A stretch of 64,000 bases of DNA, from the NCBI GenBank assembly GCA_964035545.1, contig OZ037766.1, forward strand, positions 6,673,722 to 6,737,721. Reading direction: 5' to 3'. The notes beneath the pieces are model-generated. The model had not been told where the DNA came from. It worked only from the letters and a program-made list of their open reading frames with translations, and made no database searches. Shown here one piece after another: positions 52,894 to 64,000 of the stretch. The position numbers and the translations under genes were made by a program. This DNA comes from Bugula neritina. Lineage: Eukaryota > Bryozoa > Gymnolaemata > Cheilostomatida > Bugulidae. Each line of letters begins with the position of its first letter. The first letter of the stretch is position 1.

Positions 52894-55800
52894 ATGGAAG
52901 ATGGTGAAGATTATTCTAGCAATGAAAGTGGCTCATTTGGGGAGAAGGATTTTGATCTAAATGACCCTGAGAAGTATGGCTATCAGAAACTTAGTTCATA
53001 TTGTATGTCTGAAGACAGTAGTGATAATGACGGGGACAGGGAGTACTACTCCTCGGAAAATACTACGTGTGATGGTAGGAAATTTGTCTCTCATCATGAA
53101 CATGATGAAGAGATCGAAGCTGCCCAGTCTCTAGAATCTTCTCTATCTTCTACAGATCTGGGAGGGAAAATAGAGTCGTGCAGCCGTGGTATGTTTCAAG
53201 CAGAATCTGCTAATTTCTACTAAACTTCATTAGTGTTTTCACAGACAGTAACCGCTAGTCACTAATAGTAAGTACTAGTCACTGATAGTCACTGATAGTC
53301 ACTGATAGTCACTGCTGGTTCATATTGGTCACTCTGTGTTTTCAGAGCTGTACTCAGCCCCTGCAGCATCGATTCTGCCTCTCAAGCAGTCCTCCTACAC
53401 GGAGTATGATGAGTCGTATTCAGTGCAGTCTACCCCCGACACATCTCCTAGGGACAATGCCACCCAGAGCTACACTGGCAGCACCATCAGCAGCACAAAT
53501 GTTTATAGAAGCAGCAACAAGCCAGTCTCCCAAGTTGATAGTAGTAAGTCACTCATTAATTTGAGTCTATCAGGTTTTGGATATCAATAGACAAAGTAAA
53601 AGCCTGTCTGTTGGTTGCTATAATTTTGTAAATTTGCTTTTAAAATTTGGTAAACTGTATATATTACACTACCACATGTTTTGTGCCTTCAATAATGCAG
53701 TTTGTAGACAAGAATGTTTCTAAAGCAGTAAAAAAAAAACTGTGTAAATGTTAAAATGAATTTATCCAGAATAATTTCATAGTTGATTATATGTCTGCGT
53801 CTATATAATGCTATGAAATACATCATCAAACTTATTTTGTTATAGAAATTGGTTTCTTTCAATCTGGAAATAGAGCCAGTAGTAAATTACCTCTACAATC
53901 ATCACCCTATCAAAGCAAATATGGCAGCTTTGATGAGAATGGACGTTATAAAAGTCAAGACACTGTACGAGGCATGACAGTTCCAAGTCTCTATGCTCAG
54001 CCTGATCATGTGATGGTAGAGATGGAGCCGATTAGTAGTAAGGACAAGCTGGTTCCTGGTAAATCTCTTTGGAAACCCACATCCAGTTCACTCACCAAAG
54101 GTTTCTGTCATACTCTCTGACACCAATATTATACACCTCTTGAGGAAGCAAATTTTATCTAATTTTTCAACTTATCCGAAGCTTTGCCTAAATCGATCTG
54201 ATCACATTTGACAAAAATAAGTCAAATATTAAGCAAAATTTAATTTGATTAAAGCAGTTGAACTTTGCTTAAGTTTTGTCTCAAAATAATAATGATTCTC
54301 TCCACTCATGTAACTTCTGCATCCTTTGGCATCCCTCCAATTGAAGTGAACAAATAATTATAACAAAACACATACTGAATTTGTATTTCTGTTTTGGGTG
54401 GTGCTGCAGTAACAACATCAACAGAATGTTTACTTATATTACTTTATTTGTGCCTCATGCTAATTATTGTGCAATATTTATTTGTTTAAGTTTTTCCTAG
54501 TGTTTTGAACCTTGAGATTATAAAATTCCAATAATGTAGATGTAGTTTTTTCTTTTATCTTGTTATGTTTCATATTGTAATGCTTATTTTCTACTTTTAC
54601 TGAAATGTTACAATTTTTTTTTAACCTCCAGTAGATTTTGTTTGTAACTGGTGATGTAATGTGTTTAGATGGTGACGAGATATTGACTGGTTTAGACAAA
54701 GGGAACGGATCTTCATGGCATACAGTTGGTAGTTCCTTTTCACACAGTTACAACAGGTCTAGTCTCAACAATCAATCCGCATATCCACCTCCCTTGAGCA
54801 GCACCACAAATATGCCTGGCTATGACGACAGAGAATACGGTTACAGAGACAGTCTGGAGCACCAGCATCCTGACAGACAGACGGGCAGGCAAGCCAACAG
54901 ACAGGCAAATAAACAGACATCCACCACCACCTCTCCTCTTAAAACAGCTCCGGCTAAATCATATGATGCATGCTCATCTTCCGCTATGGTATATAGTTAT
55001 TAGCTCTAACACTTCTACTCTCTACTTCATTCTATAATGCTTAAAATTTGTGTTACTATATTATAACAGTTCCATTACTATTTTCCCTAAGAATTTTCAA
55101 TGCAACGCTCAATAAATATGAACATGAAAAATTAACAGTCGCCCTTACAGTACTAAACAGTGACGAGGTGGGAAAAATCAAATCTTTACATTTTTTTAAA
55201 TTGTTAACTAAATTATAGCTTTAGCCCATCTTTGGACTTGTTCAAGTAATTACTACAATTTATGTGTACTTTTGTTTGCAGCCTCTCTCGAATACTGAAA
55301 AACGACGAGGAAAGCGAAATAAAAAAGTAAATAAAATGCCAGAAACTCTGGCAGAGGATATTGAAGGTAATGTCGGGGACAAGGATATCGATGAACTGCT
55401 GGCGTATTTAGGGGAAGATAACACTAGTCCTGATAAATCTAAAAAGAAAAAAGATAAAAAGATGAAAAAAAAAGACAATTCAAATGCTGAAAAAGCCAGC
55501 AAAACCGCCGGCACCTCTAATCTGGTTCTTGGCAAGAAAAAGGAATCTCAGAGCGGCAAGACCAAGCAGCCTGGTGTGCAGCAGGATCATGTTGAAACAC
55601 GAGTTCCTACTAGTTCAGCTGCACTGAGCTCTATAATACAGACAACCTCTGATGATGGGGTCACTAGTCGAATTATACTCAACGGACACTTTGGAGAGCG
55701 GAATATAGATGAAGAGATAGTTAAAACCCTAAACAAACAGTCAGTCAAAGATTTTCCTCAAATTAGCCAGAGTGAACAAGCTGAACCAGCAATTTCTCGA

Positions 55801-57590
55801 GTCAATGGTGATGTTGAAAAACTTTCTCCTATTGAGCCAGAGTTTAAAACTATCAATCAAACAATAGACGTAACGTATGACATAGAACTGATTAGTGATT
55901 TTGTAGAAGAAGAGTTTATAAGAGTGGAAACTCCTGAGCCTGTTGAGGAGGAGTTCAGAGTTGTTCACAAGAAAAAGAAAGGTCATCATTCAAAGCCATC
56001 TCTGGTGACAGCAGCGGAAAAAGACATCAATGCAATTCCACCCGTTCCTGACCATCAGTTTAAGCCTGTTAATAGAAAAAATCATATCTTGAATTATAAG
56101 ACAAAACCAGAAAAATTTAGTAAAGAGGCAAATTCCACAAACTTCCAACGCTTTAGTTCACCAGTCTTGGGGGAGAATGCTGCAAACGCCAAACCAATGT
56201 CTGCTAATTCTTCAACTCAGCCCGATCTTAGCAGTGAAAGCGCTTTTCCACGTCTTTCTAGTGAGTATTCATCGCGCGCTCCAAAAGTTGCCACAGTGCA
56301 GCCATTTTCCTGGACAGACAAACTTCGTGCACCCAGTGACTCCGCCTACAGTTCCTCAGCATGTGACGTGAGTAACCTTGGTAGTGGTGCATCCACCATT
56401 CAACCAGTTAGCTTTTCTCACCAGTTACACGAGTCTAATGCTGGTCAAAAGACATCCAATTTAGATGACAGTCAGTTGAATCTGGGAAATAATTCTAATT
56501 TGTCTCGTGCAAAGGATGTGTTGAAATCGGATTATTCCGGAAGTCTGACTCAGAATGAACATCAATTAAATGATATTTGCGCCAATAGCCTTTCTAATGG
56601 CACAGAAAATGTTTCACTAATTATAGAAAATAATTTCTTGGAAGTTAGGAACATATCACAAGAGTTTGGAAATAGTTCACCCAAGAATGATAAAAGCCTG
56701 TCCAGTTCTGATGAAGACAATTTACAGAGTTGTGACAAACTGATATGCAGTGGGGACAAAAAGTCGAATGGTAGTAGCGCAAGAAAGGGTAAAGTGGTAG
56801 AGTTTGTTGGGCGTTCGGCTGGTGTTGATCAAACCACAGGTGCTAACATACAATTTGGATTTGATTCTTCAGCGAAATTAGAATTCAACTTTGGTATCGA
56901 TGATGAAATTTTGTCCCGAACGTCACTTGGGCAACCAAATAAATGTGAGACTCGTGCTTCTGAGTGCGGATCTGGCGATCACAAGGTCAAATTTCAGCCT
57001 GTTGATGTCTTGCAAAACTTACTACAAGCGGCTGATTTGGCCAAAGACGTCAACTGTGGGTTAACTGACGAAAACCGGCCTCTTCTAAAAAATGTGAAAA
57101 TGATTTGGAAAGGTAAAATACATGTAGTACCACTTTGAGGTGCTGTAGATATTATGGTGATGTGTTGCTCATACATATAGAACAGTTACTACTTACTTGC
57201 CTGTTGGTTCTATAGTATGCTATATTCAGCTCTATTATTACGTTATATTTGTTTTCATGTCACATTATTATGCTGTCCCGTGTTATGGTGCTCTGTCGTA
57301 TATTGTAGTACACTAAGAATTGACTTTATGTGCCTTGCTGTAATATTACATATTATTTGTATGTACTGAAGTTCTGTATTTTAGAATGGAAAGCTGCAGA
57401 AAGTGATTTGAAGCTGGCCCAAAGTAAAGAGGCTGGTAGGTATTGGATGTTTTATAGTAAGATTTCTGCTGAACTTTTTACATTCTGTCATTCTAGTTAT
57501 ACATCTAGTTATAACAAATATATGACATTTCTCACAGGTGCTGCAGGTAGGCCGAGAGTTGCTTACTGGACACGAGACTTTGTTATCTGA
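52894..57590 (+). CDS. Large disordered Ser/Lys-rich protein, unknown family
   Basis: Seven exons join in frame: 52894-53188, 53346-53543, 53846-54058, 54669-54988, 55282-57112, 57385-57435, 57538-57590 (TGA), giving 986 residues. I do not recognise the family. The N-terminus is acidic and Ser-rich (MEDGEDYSSNESGSFGEKDF). The middle is rich in Ser/Tyr/Pro/Gln. Residues about 349-406 carry basic clusters (KRRGKRNKK, KKKKDKKMKKK) around a short likely helix DIDELLAYLGE. Later come EEEFRVVHKKKKGHH and FSWTDKLR. The protein ends RVAYWTRDFVI. Such composition suggests a nuclear or RNP scaffold, but this is only a guess. Two variants are possible: the third exon may end at 54100 instead (42 nt longer, same phase), and reading past 57112 ends the protein at 57138. 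The five-exon body is well supported; the last two exons less so. Confidence 0.75.
53267..53322. repeat. 10-bp tandem repeat next to an exon
   Basis: About four copies of TCACTGATAG preceded by related TAGTCACTAATAG, ending about 24 bases before the acceptor of the exon at 53346. Confidence 0.75.
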
Positions 57591-59347
57591 GGGGGTGTAT
57601 ACAGATTGCTTTCTCATCAGGGTCTTTACGTTTATAATCATTGAGCAGTATCACCTGGTGTGTCGGCCCTATATACATAATACGGAAAGTGACTAGTAGT
57701 AGCCATGCTGTTCATGTCAACACAATAATATTTCCTTCAGCCTGTATTGAATTATTTACTTTACGATAGTCTATCATATGCGTACAAGACTTATATCTGA
57801 GTATATAGTATTAGAGTGTACATTATATGCAATAGTCAGCACGTAAACTCATGTCTTCACAAAGAATTACTTCTGTGAAATAATTTTACACATTTTAAAA
57901 TGTTGGTTTTTCCCCTCTTATTTTCAACTTCATTTTTATGACTACACTTGGAAATGTAAACTTGTTTTAAGTGCTCACTTGGATTGAATGATTCGCTTTT
58001 ACCTATCGCTGTTCTCCTGCTAATATTCTAATTATTTGATGAGCTTTTTCAGAATTGTAGCATTTTCAATTTTTTTGAAAATTTGTTTTTCTTCTAAACA
58101 AAAAATTCCTTCTTGCTTAGTCATTTTTAAGTCATCAAAAATATTTCGTTGCTGTTAGACTTAAAATTGCTAGAGTACATATTTGCTGCTAAGCTGCTCA
58201 AAAAAAAGATGTTTACTTTCACTTTTGGATGATCTCATCTTAGCCTTAGGTTCCATTATTATATAGTTTAGAACTTCTGTCAGCATATTCTATGCATTTT
58301 TAAAGTTCTCTACCTAACCTGTCTGCTAGCGGATCGCCCAGTGGTTAGGTATTACAATGGTGTTGAGTGAGATTGTGATAATAAACTTTGCTATGAAAAC
58401 ATTCAGTAGTTCTAATTAACTCTTTAGCTGTTAGCAACTGCATTATATGCAAAAATGCTGCATTTCTATTAAAGTTCTAGCTGGCAACAAAGATCTGATG
58501 CGCATACAAAATTACAAATTTAGCAGCAATAAAAATGAGGAAATAACTCCAACTATATAAATAATCCCATCAACTCATCTTTGTACAGTAAGTAGCTGCT
58601 TCATGGCTTGTCCCATCATTTAGCTACAACAATACAATAACATTTTTTCTTACTATAACAATTTAAAAGTGTTAAGTTGAGTCACTTACAGCCACTTAGG
58701 AAGTTGTGAGTTTCACATAATCATGATAAGAATGCTCGAGTTTCCTTGAAAATATTATAACTCAGTATAACTTAAAATACGGATTTTCACAGCAGCATAA
58801 AAATAGTTTTGCTGTAGCATATTATGTCTGTAATTACACATTTAGTTGAGTTAACATTTGTTGTGGTGTAATTTGGTGAAGAAATATATTTTTATGGCAA
58901 CTAATGTTTTTATCAAAGCATATATATTTAAATGGCAAATTTATTTCTCCAAAGGGTATTAGACACTCATAGATCTAGTTACAAGCCTTGCACAATGCCA
59001 ATATTGCATGCATGCGTAATCGTCTTCTCTTCCCATGGGTCAGTGAGCATAACGTATGTATATAGCTCTGAGCACCCATAAATTATAATTAATAAGCTTT
59101 TAAATTAAGACTGTAAACAATATTTTACACTAATTTATTTGGTTTATTTTAACAAATAAATTACCGTGGAAAATTCCGTGCTACCGTTATACTCGTATTA
59201 GCTCATAAACACAACAGCATGTGGAGCTATATGGTTATGCTTTTTTCACAATAATACATTGATGGCTAGATACATGCGTGAAATCTTGCATAACACACGG
59301 TTTACATTGACTATAGGAAAGAGGAGAGAATATGATTCAAGTTCAAT
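57591..59347. other. Region without a supported gene
   Basis: 3' flank of the unknown gene (AATAAA at 58380-58385), then AT-rich DNA. No coding region, RNA gene or clear repeat was recognised on either strand. Confidence 0.5.
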
Positions 59348-62307
59348 ATGGTTTTCTGTATCACTGGAATATACAAGGCACTATTAACTGTCATTTTCAT
59401 TCTATGGAGTGCATCGAGCAAGTATGTTTAGTTATAACAAGCAGTTGACTGTGTGGTCAGGCTGTCTTTGTGTATTTGTGTTTTGCTCACTGAGTAAAAT
59501 ATATAAGATTGTGTTTTTCAAAATTTGGATGCATTATTTCCACACAAGCAAGCACAAAATGTTTATACCTAGTTTGGGTTAGCAATTTTTAGCTTAGCAT
59601 TTAAATTTGGAACACTAAATTGCTTTTTACAAAAACAAACAACTTCTGATACTGGAAATACTACTAAGGACTCACTTCAAGATTTATCAACACTTCAGTG
59701 TATGTTTCTTATTCAATAACAATATTAAGTTATATGAACATTTGTCAATTATGTGTGTATATATTACATCATGTGTGAAAAATATTTTATATGTCTTAGA
59801 ATCAGACAGTTTGAATGAAGTTGAGGCTGCTAGCAATCACTGAAAGAGCATAATGAATATATCATGAAACCATATTTGGAATATTTTAAAATATCTATAA
59901 TATTTTAATTCAAGTATACCATACTTTTGGGTTCTAGTCTCTAGAATTCATAGAATCTAGATTCTTCACACCTGCCAAATCCTCATTTATTCACTATATT
60001 TTATTATATGTGTTCTGTAGCTAATGATTGTATAACCTGAAACCATAAAATAGCAGTGCACTATCTCTTAGTCTTAATTTCAAGATACAGTTTTTCATTC
60101 AATAATTTGCAACAGAATTTTACGACACTTGGAACAGGAAGAGCTTGCAGGTCAAAATTACAGCTACTAGTCTATCACAAATAACTATAGTCAATAAACA
60201 TTCAGGCAAACTAACTAAAAGAAAGTTTACACATAGACCTACTTGTTCCTTTTACTCTAGCTTAAATGATCAGAAAGGCTGCCTTAAATGTTTTAATCAT
60301 TCTAACGTTACCCTGGTTTTATATCAAAGTTTACTTGTATATGGATCATTTTTGATTTAGAATTTATGACCAGGTTAGCCTGTATTTGTGTTCAACTATG
60401 ACTTCAGCTTCAACATCTGCTAATTTGCTATTATTTGCTTTGAAATTATATATAACTCATTCAAGAAATATTATTAAAATTTTTTCATCTTGCAATTATA
60501 CAAATGCAATAAAAGTAACTCCTATACTTTTATACTTTCAGTCAAAACTTCAGTTTGTTTATACCTCAACAGCCTGGTGCTAAAGAAATGTTTTCAATAC
60601 TATATATGACTTTTTTGTTTCCAATAGTATCATGGCTATAGTTTAAATGTAGCGAGGAGGGGGCGGGGCTGGGCGGAGAAGTTTTGATTAAATGCCTCTC
60701 CTGATGTCACCAATGACTCTTATATAGGTTTCAAACCACACATGTCTAGCAGGCCTACTGAGTTTGCCATACTACACAAATGGTGTTTTAAAACTATTCC
60801 TAATATTACATGTTAATAGTCATTACCAGTAAGTTACCATGTCTAAAGTATCTCATTTACATAAATGTAGCAGTAGACTGGTAACTATTAAGTACAAAAC
60901 CTACTAAACTTGACTTGAAGTTGACAATCATGATACTTTCATAATTTATGTCTTTACTTATCATGATACAGAGGCATCATCAACTAAACCAAGTACGTGA
61001 TAATGTTGAGATAGGGAATTAATCAGATTAGTGCAACTCTTCGCTTTTAATGAAGCATTTAATACTTTTGATATAATGCTGTTTTTCTATCTTTCTGTAG
61101 GTCAACTGAAAATTCAACATGTTTGCACGCCTATGAAAATATCACAGTTTCACCTTTACTAAATGTGACCACAGAAGATGATGAACTCGAATGGCCATGT
61201 GAGTTGAGACAGTACCAGGCCAGTCTGCATGACTTAGAGTTGCTAGTTGAGTACCTACTGAGTTATGGTACAGCTGCTATTGTAGCTATTGGTCTACTCC
61301 TCAACATTCTCTCTATCAGCATACTCAGATCCCAGACTATCAAAGTTGCCCACAAGTCTACAAACATGTATCTTATAGCCTTGGCTACTTACGATTCCTG
61401 TGTGCTCATATTCAACTTTATGGTTGGTGTTCTAAGAGCCCAGTATCCATCGACTATTAACAAGGCGTTCCAAGATAATGAGTGGCTTTGCCTGATTCAC
61501 TCAGTGATAGTAGAACTCTTTACTCTCCTCAGTGTCTGGATGATAATCTGCTTCACGACAGAACGACTTATTGTTGTCTATCGTCCTCTCAGAGCTCATA
61601 AGTACTGCAGTGTGAGACGAACGAGACTCGTCATCATTATTACATCTTTTCTCGTACTACTTCTATCTTGTCATAAAGTATTTGTGTCTGGCTTTGAAGG
61701 TGATTCCGTGTTTGGATATAAAGCTTGTTTAACCAACAGGATACAGTTTTCTAAGATCATTTATTTCTACATAGCCTTCAACACTTGTTTACCCTCTCTC
61801 ATCATTTTGCTTCTTAATGCGTTGATTGGTATAAAGTTGAGCTTGGCTAGCAAGAGAAGAGCATCCCTTAAAGAAACAGTCTCTCGGAGCTACACCAAGA
61901 GTCAAGATCATCACATTACCAAGACTTTACTGCTGATATCTATAACCTATGTGCTGCTCTTACTACCTTTTGGAGTGATGCAAATGGTTGAATTGTGGGT
62001 AAAAACAGTACGCCATACACACCCTTCTCAAAACTTCCACGAGCAACAAAGTTACATCTCGTACAAAAAGCTTAGTATCTTACTCAAAAAAATTAGGGCT
62101 CTTTTTTTCTTTTTTTACCAATTAAATTTTGGAATAAATTTTTTTGTATACATTTGCAATAGTGAAAAATTTCGTAAGGTTAACAAGAATTTTCCTGGCA
62201 TGTTTTGCAAAAAACGAGTTACCATTTCACTCGCATCAAGTCAAAATGAGTCTGGAGCCAAAGCCAATGAAATGCTTGGACACGGTGCAATGCAGTATTG
62301 CGGATAG
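59348..62307 (+). CDS. Class A (rhodopsin-like) G-protein-coupled receptor, probably peptide-type
   Basis: The seven-helix region is one exon, 61101-62307 (TAG). It has no upstream in-frame ATG and begins at an acceptor (CTTTCTGTAG). A candidate first exon, 59348-59421, encodes MVFCITGIYKALLTVIFILW followed by SASS, a convincing signal peptide. It leaves two bases that exon 2 completes exactly, giving 426 residues. The N-terminus has glycosylation sites NST, NIT and NVT. Helix 2 has LALATYD with the conserved Asp. Helix 3 begins WLCLIH and ends TTERL, an ERL form of DRY. Extracellular loop 2 supplies the disulfide Cys (KACLTN). Helix 6 lacks the usual CWxP (LLLLPF), and helix 7 reads NFGINFFVY in place of NPxxY. 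This divergence is typical of invertebrate neuropeptide or FMRFamide-like receptor expansions; the ligand is unknown. AATAAA lies at 62444-62449. Confidence 0.85.
60653..60688. promoter_or_regulatory. GC-box-like patch in the GPCR intron
   Basis: GGAGGGGGCGGGGCTGGGCG lies about 450 bases upstream of the receptor's main exon in strongly AT-rich DNA. It contains two GC-box (Sp/KLF-type) cores. It could be an internal promoter or a G-rich structure; only motif evidence. Confidence 0.3.

Positions 62308-62308
<1 letters not shown>

Positions 62309-62400
<92 letters not shown>
62309..62400. repeat. (TA)n microsatellite, about 46 units
   Basis: Uninterrupted TA repeat starting right after the receptor stop codon (62305-62307), so it lies in its 3' UTR. 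A second, short TA run is at 62600-62620. Confidence 0.98.
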
Positions 62401-62403
<3 letters not shown>

Positions 62404-62443
62404 AAGTGAGAGTATATAAAGCGTTACAAGAGTGCTCTATAGA

Positions 62444-62449
62444 AATAAA
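62444..62449 (+). terminator. Polyadenylation signal AATAAA for the GPCR
   Basis: AATAAA 137 bases after the stop codon and 15 bases before a long palindrome. Inferred from position. Confidence 0.5.
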
Positions 62450-62463
62450 TCTAGAGCATAAAC

Positions 62464-62599
62464 ATTAGAAGAAATGAAATGAGATTTGATTAATATAATG
62501 ACATTTATTACTAATAGTTTTGTACACAAGATCTTGTGTACGAAACTATTGGTAATAAATGTCATTATATTAATCAAATCTCATTTCATTTTTTCTAAT
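62464..62599. repeat. 136-bp near-perfect palindrome (fold-back element)
   Basis: Two 68-base arms meet without a spacer at 62531/62532 (centre AAGATCTT). By direct pairing only three positions mispair: 62471/62592, 62512/62551 and 62521/62542. All three are G-T, hence G-U pairs if the + strand is transcribed. TA-rich sequence flanks both ends. It may be a fold-back MITE or a hairpin RNA source; no protein is encoded. Confidence 0.95.
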
Positions 62600-63814
62600 A
62601 TATATATATATATATATATAATGTAAGTTTTGTATTGTAGTAATAATACAATTTTGTATCATGACTTCTTTAATAATTATTTGAATCAATACACTCTATA
62701 ATACAAGTAGATATGAGCTGACAAGCACTTTGTATTTTTCAAAATTAAATTAGTTTTGATTAAATGTTAGCTTAAATACAATTTGGCATACCTTGGTAAA
62801 CTGTTAAAAGAATTTTCCTGCACCGGTTTCATTAAAATGTTGTTGAAAACTTATTAATTTTAGTTTGTCTATATGTTTAGACTTTAGAACATTATGTGAT
62901 GATTATTATGTGAATTCCATCCAATATAAAAATTAAAAAGGGCAAATTTCATATTTCTGCTAACTTCATTGCATGTTAGTCTTAGCTGCTGCTACACATA
63001 GCTGATCTGGCTTAAAGTTCAACATATTAATTAATATTTATGTATAGTAGTATAGCTATAGTAGAGAGTTTATCTACCAGTTCGAATGCTAACATAATGT
63101 TTTAACACATCCCAATATACCCTAATCTACATCAAATTTTATAACACTTTTATAGAGTATTTTACAAAGCCTGCCAATTAGAATTGGTTTTATATATATG
63201 TAGTCTAGAAACTACAAAGAAATGATTATAATTCTTGTGTATGTTTGCGGTAATAGTTTATAATAGACACTGGGTTAAAATGAGCAAATATATTCATAGT
63301 GAATTAATATATAGGCCTACTTGCCTTTTCAGGAATAAGCAAAATGAATGCATTTCTACAATTCTTATGTTTCAGTGAGAGTTTCCTGTGAAAAATAAGA
63401 CACTTTCTCAGCATCATTGTTTTGTAATTTTGCATTTTTTCAGCATCTTGTAATACAACAGACATTTCCAGAAGATAGTTGACATGACAAGTTACTAAAA
63501 CACTGAAATAGATATACTTCGTTAGATTGTTATTTTAATTGTGATTATCAAAAGCAATTAATTTGTCTTCTTGGCAGAATATATCTGCCTCAATACTTTT
63601 CAACACAACAAGTCTGATGAGAAAAATACCATCAACATGCTCATTTACACACGTGAAGAACAAAGCATAACAAGTGTTAACTATTCTAAAAAACAAGTGA
63701 AAATTACATCCATGTACAACATTCATAATAAATAAAAATTATTAAAATTAATTTATAATTTAATAGCTATTCACAGAGATATAGTTAGCTAAAACCTGAG
63801 TGTATATTATAGAC
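62600..63814. other. Region without a supported gene
   Basis: AT-rich flank. No coding region, RNA gene or clear repeat was recognised apart from the short TA run at its left end. Confidence 0.5.
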
Positions 63815-63934
63815 CTATAGAGTCGTAAGAGTAGCATTATGTGGAGCAGATGTGTTGTGGAGTCTTAACCTGACGTTAACTGAACTCTCTATTTCTTTGA
63901 CAAGGGCGAATGGATCAGAATTCACATTGAAGAA
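63815..63934 (-). CDS. Possible last coding exon of an unidentified minus-strand gene
   Basis: The minus strand shows a long polypyrimidine tract and TGCAG, then one open frame of 39 codons to TAG: it begins FFNVNSDPFALVKEIESSVN and ends HNATLTTL. The other two frames stop early. Only one phase is open, so the upstream intron would be phase 0. I do not recognise the sequence, and the rest of the gene would lie beyond the right edge. Confidence 0.35.
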   Translation of the reverse strand, partial: FFNVNSDPFALVKEIESSVNVRLRLHNTSAPHNATLTTL

Positions 63935-63983
63935 CTGCAAAAAAAAACCACGCCAAGTACTAAGTAGCATAACACTTTATATT

Positions 63984-63998
63984 GTGTGTGTGTGCGCG
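63984..63998. repeat. Short TG/CG dinucleotide run at the right edge
   Basis: TGTGTGTGTG followed by CGCG at the window end; it may continue outside. Confidence 0.7.
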
Positions 63999-64000
63999 AG

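Noticed and set aside
55260-55535. 91-codon minus-strand open frame, Phe/Ser-rich
   Set aside because: Antisense of the Lys-rich coding exon at 55282-57112.
62144-62401. 85-codon open frame ending in (YI)n
   Set aside because: Out-of-frame shadow of the GPCR running into the (TA)n repeat.

Overview
This is animal nuclear DNA: AT-rich, with short phase-matched exons separated by GT-AG introns of roughly 80-2,800 bp, many AT-rich mini- and microsatellites, and genes for typical metazoan proteins. The complement (cereblon, a type-I ferlin, ILVBL, lysosomal alpha-mannosidase, a class A GPCR) and the gene structure suggest an invertebrate. A lophotrochozoan is my guess; the sequence alone does not fix the phylum. 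No prokaryotic, viral or organellar genes and no RNA genes were seen.

Layout. (1) 39-2242 (+): the last six exons of lysosomal alpha-mannosidase (MAN2B1). (2) 4891-9823 (+): a complete ten-exon cereblon gene (CRBN), the substrate receptor of the CRL4 ubiquitin ligase. (3) 11311-17668 (-): a complete 13-exon ILVBL/HACL2 gene, a thiamine-diphosphate enzyme of the ER membrane, convergent with CRBN and divergent from the ferlin. (4) 19855-49900 (+): a complete type-I ferlin of the dysferlin/myoferlin class, about 49 exons per transcript and 2,069 residues, with a pair of alternative C2C exons. (5) 52894-57590 (+): a seven-exon gene for a 986-residue, mostly disordered Ser/Lys-rich protein that I do not recognise. 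(6) 59348-62307 (+): a class A GPCR whose seven-helix domain is one exon, with a candidate signal-peptide exon 1.7 kb upstream. (7) 63815-63934 (-): a possible last exon of another gene.

These genes do not form a pathway. They are ordinary neighbours, though the order MAN2B1-CRBN-ILVBL-ferlin may be useful for synteny. Exon coordinates were derived by hand from splice consensus, reading phase and recalled family sequence. The ferlin, CRBN and ILVBL models close without frame errors.

The most interesting points are: a tandem pair of phase-identical exons in the ferlin C2C domain that stay in frame only one at a time; a 136-bp near-perfect palindrome just after the GPCR polyadenylation signal, whose only three mispairs are all G-U compatible on the + strand; different minisatellites lying against exon borders in the ferlin gene and its neighbour; several widely spaced tracts of a degenerate RSTAWN-like hexamer; a cereblon with the complete tri-tryptophan pocket and the human-type valine; and two GC-AG introns.
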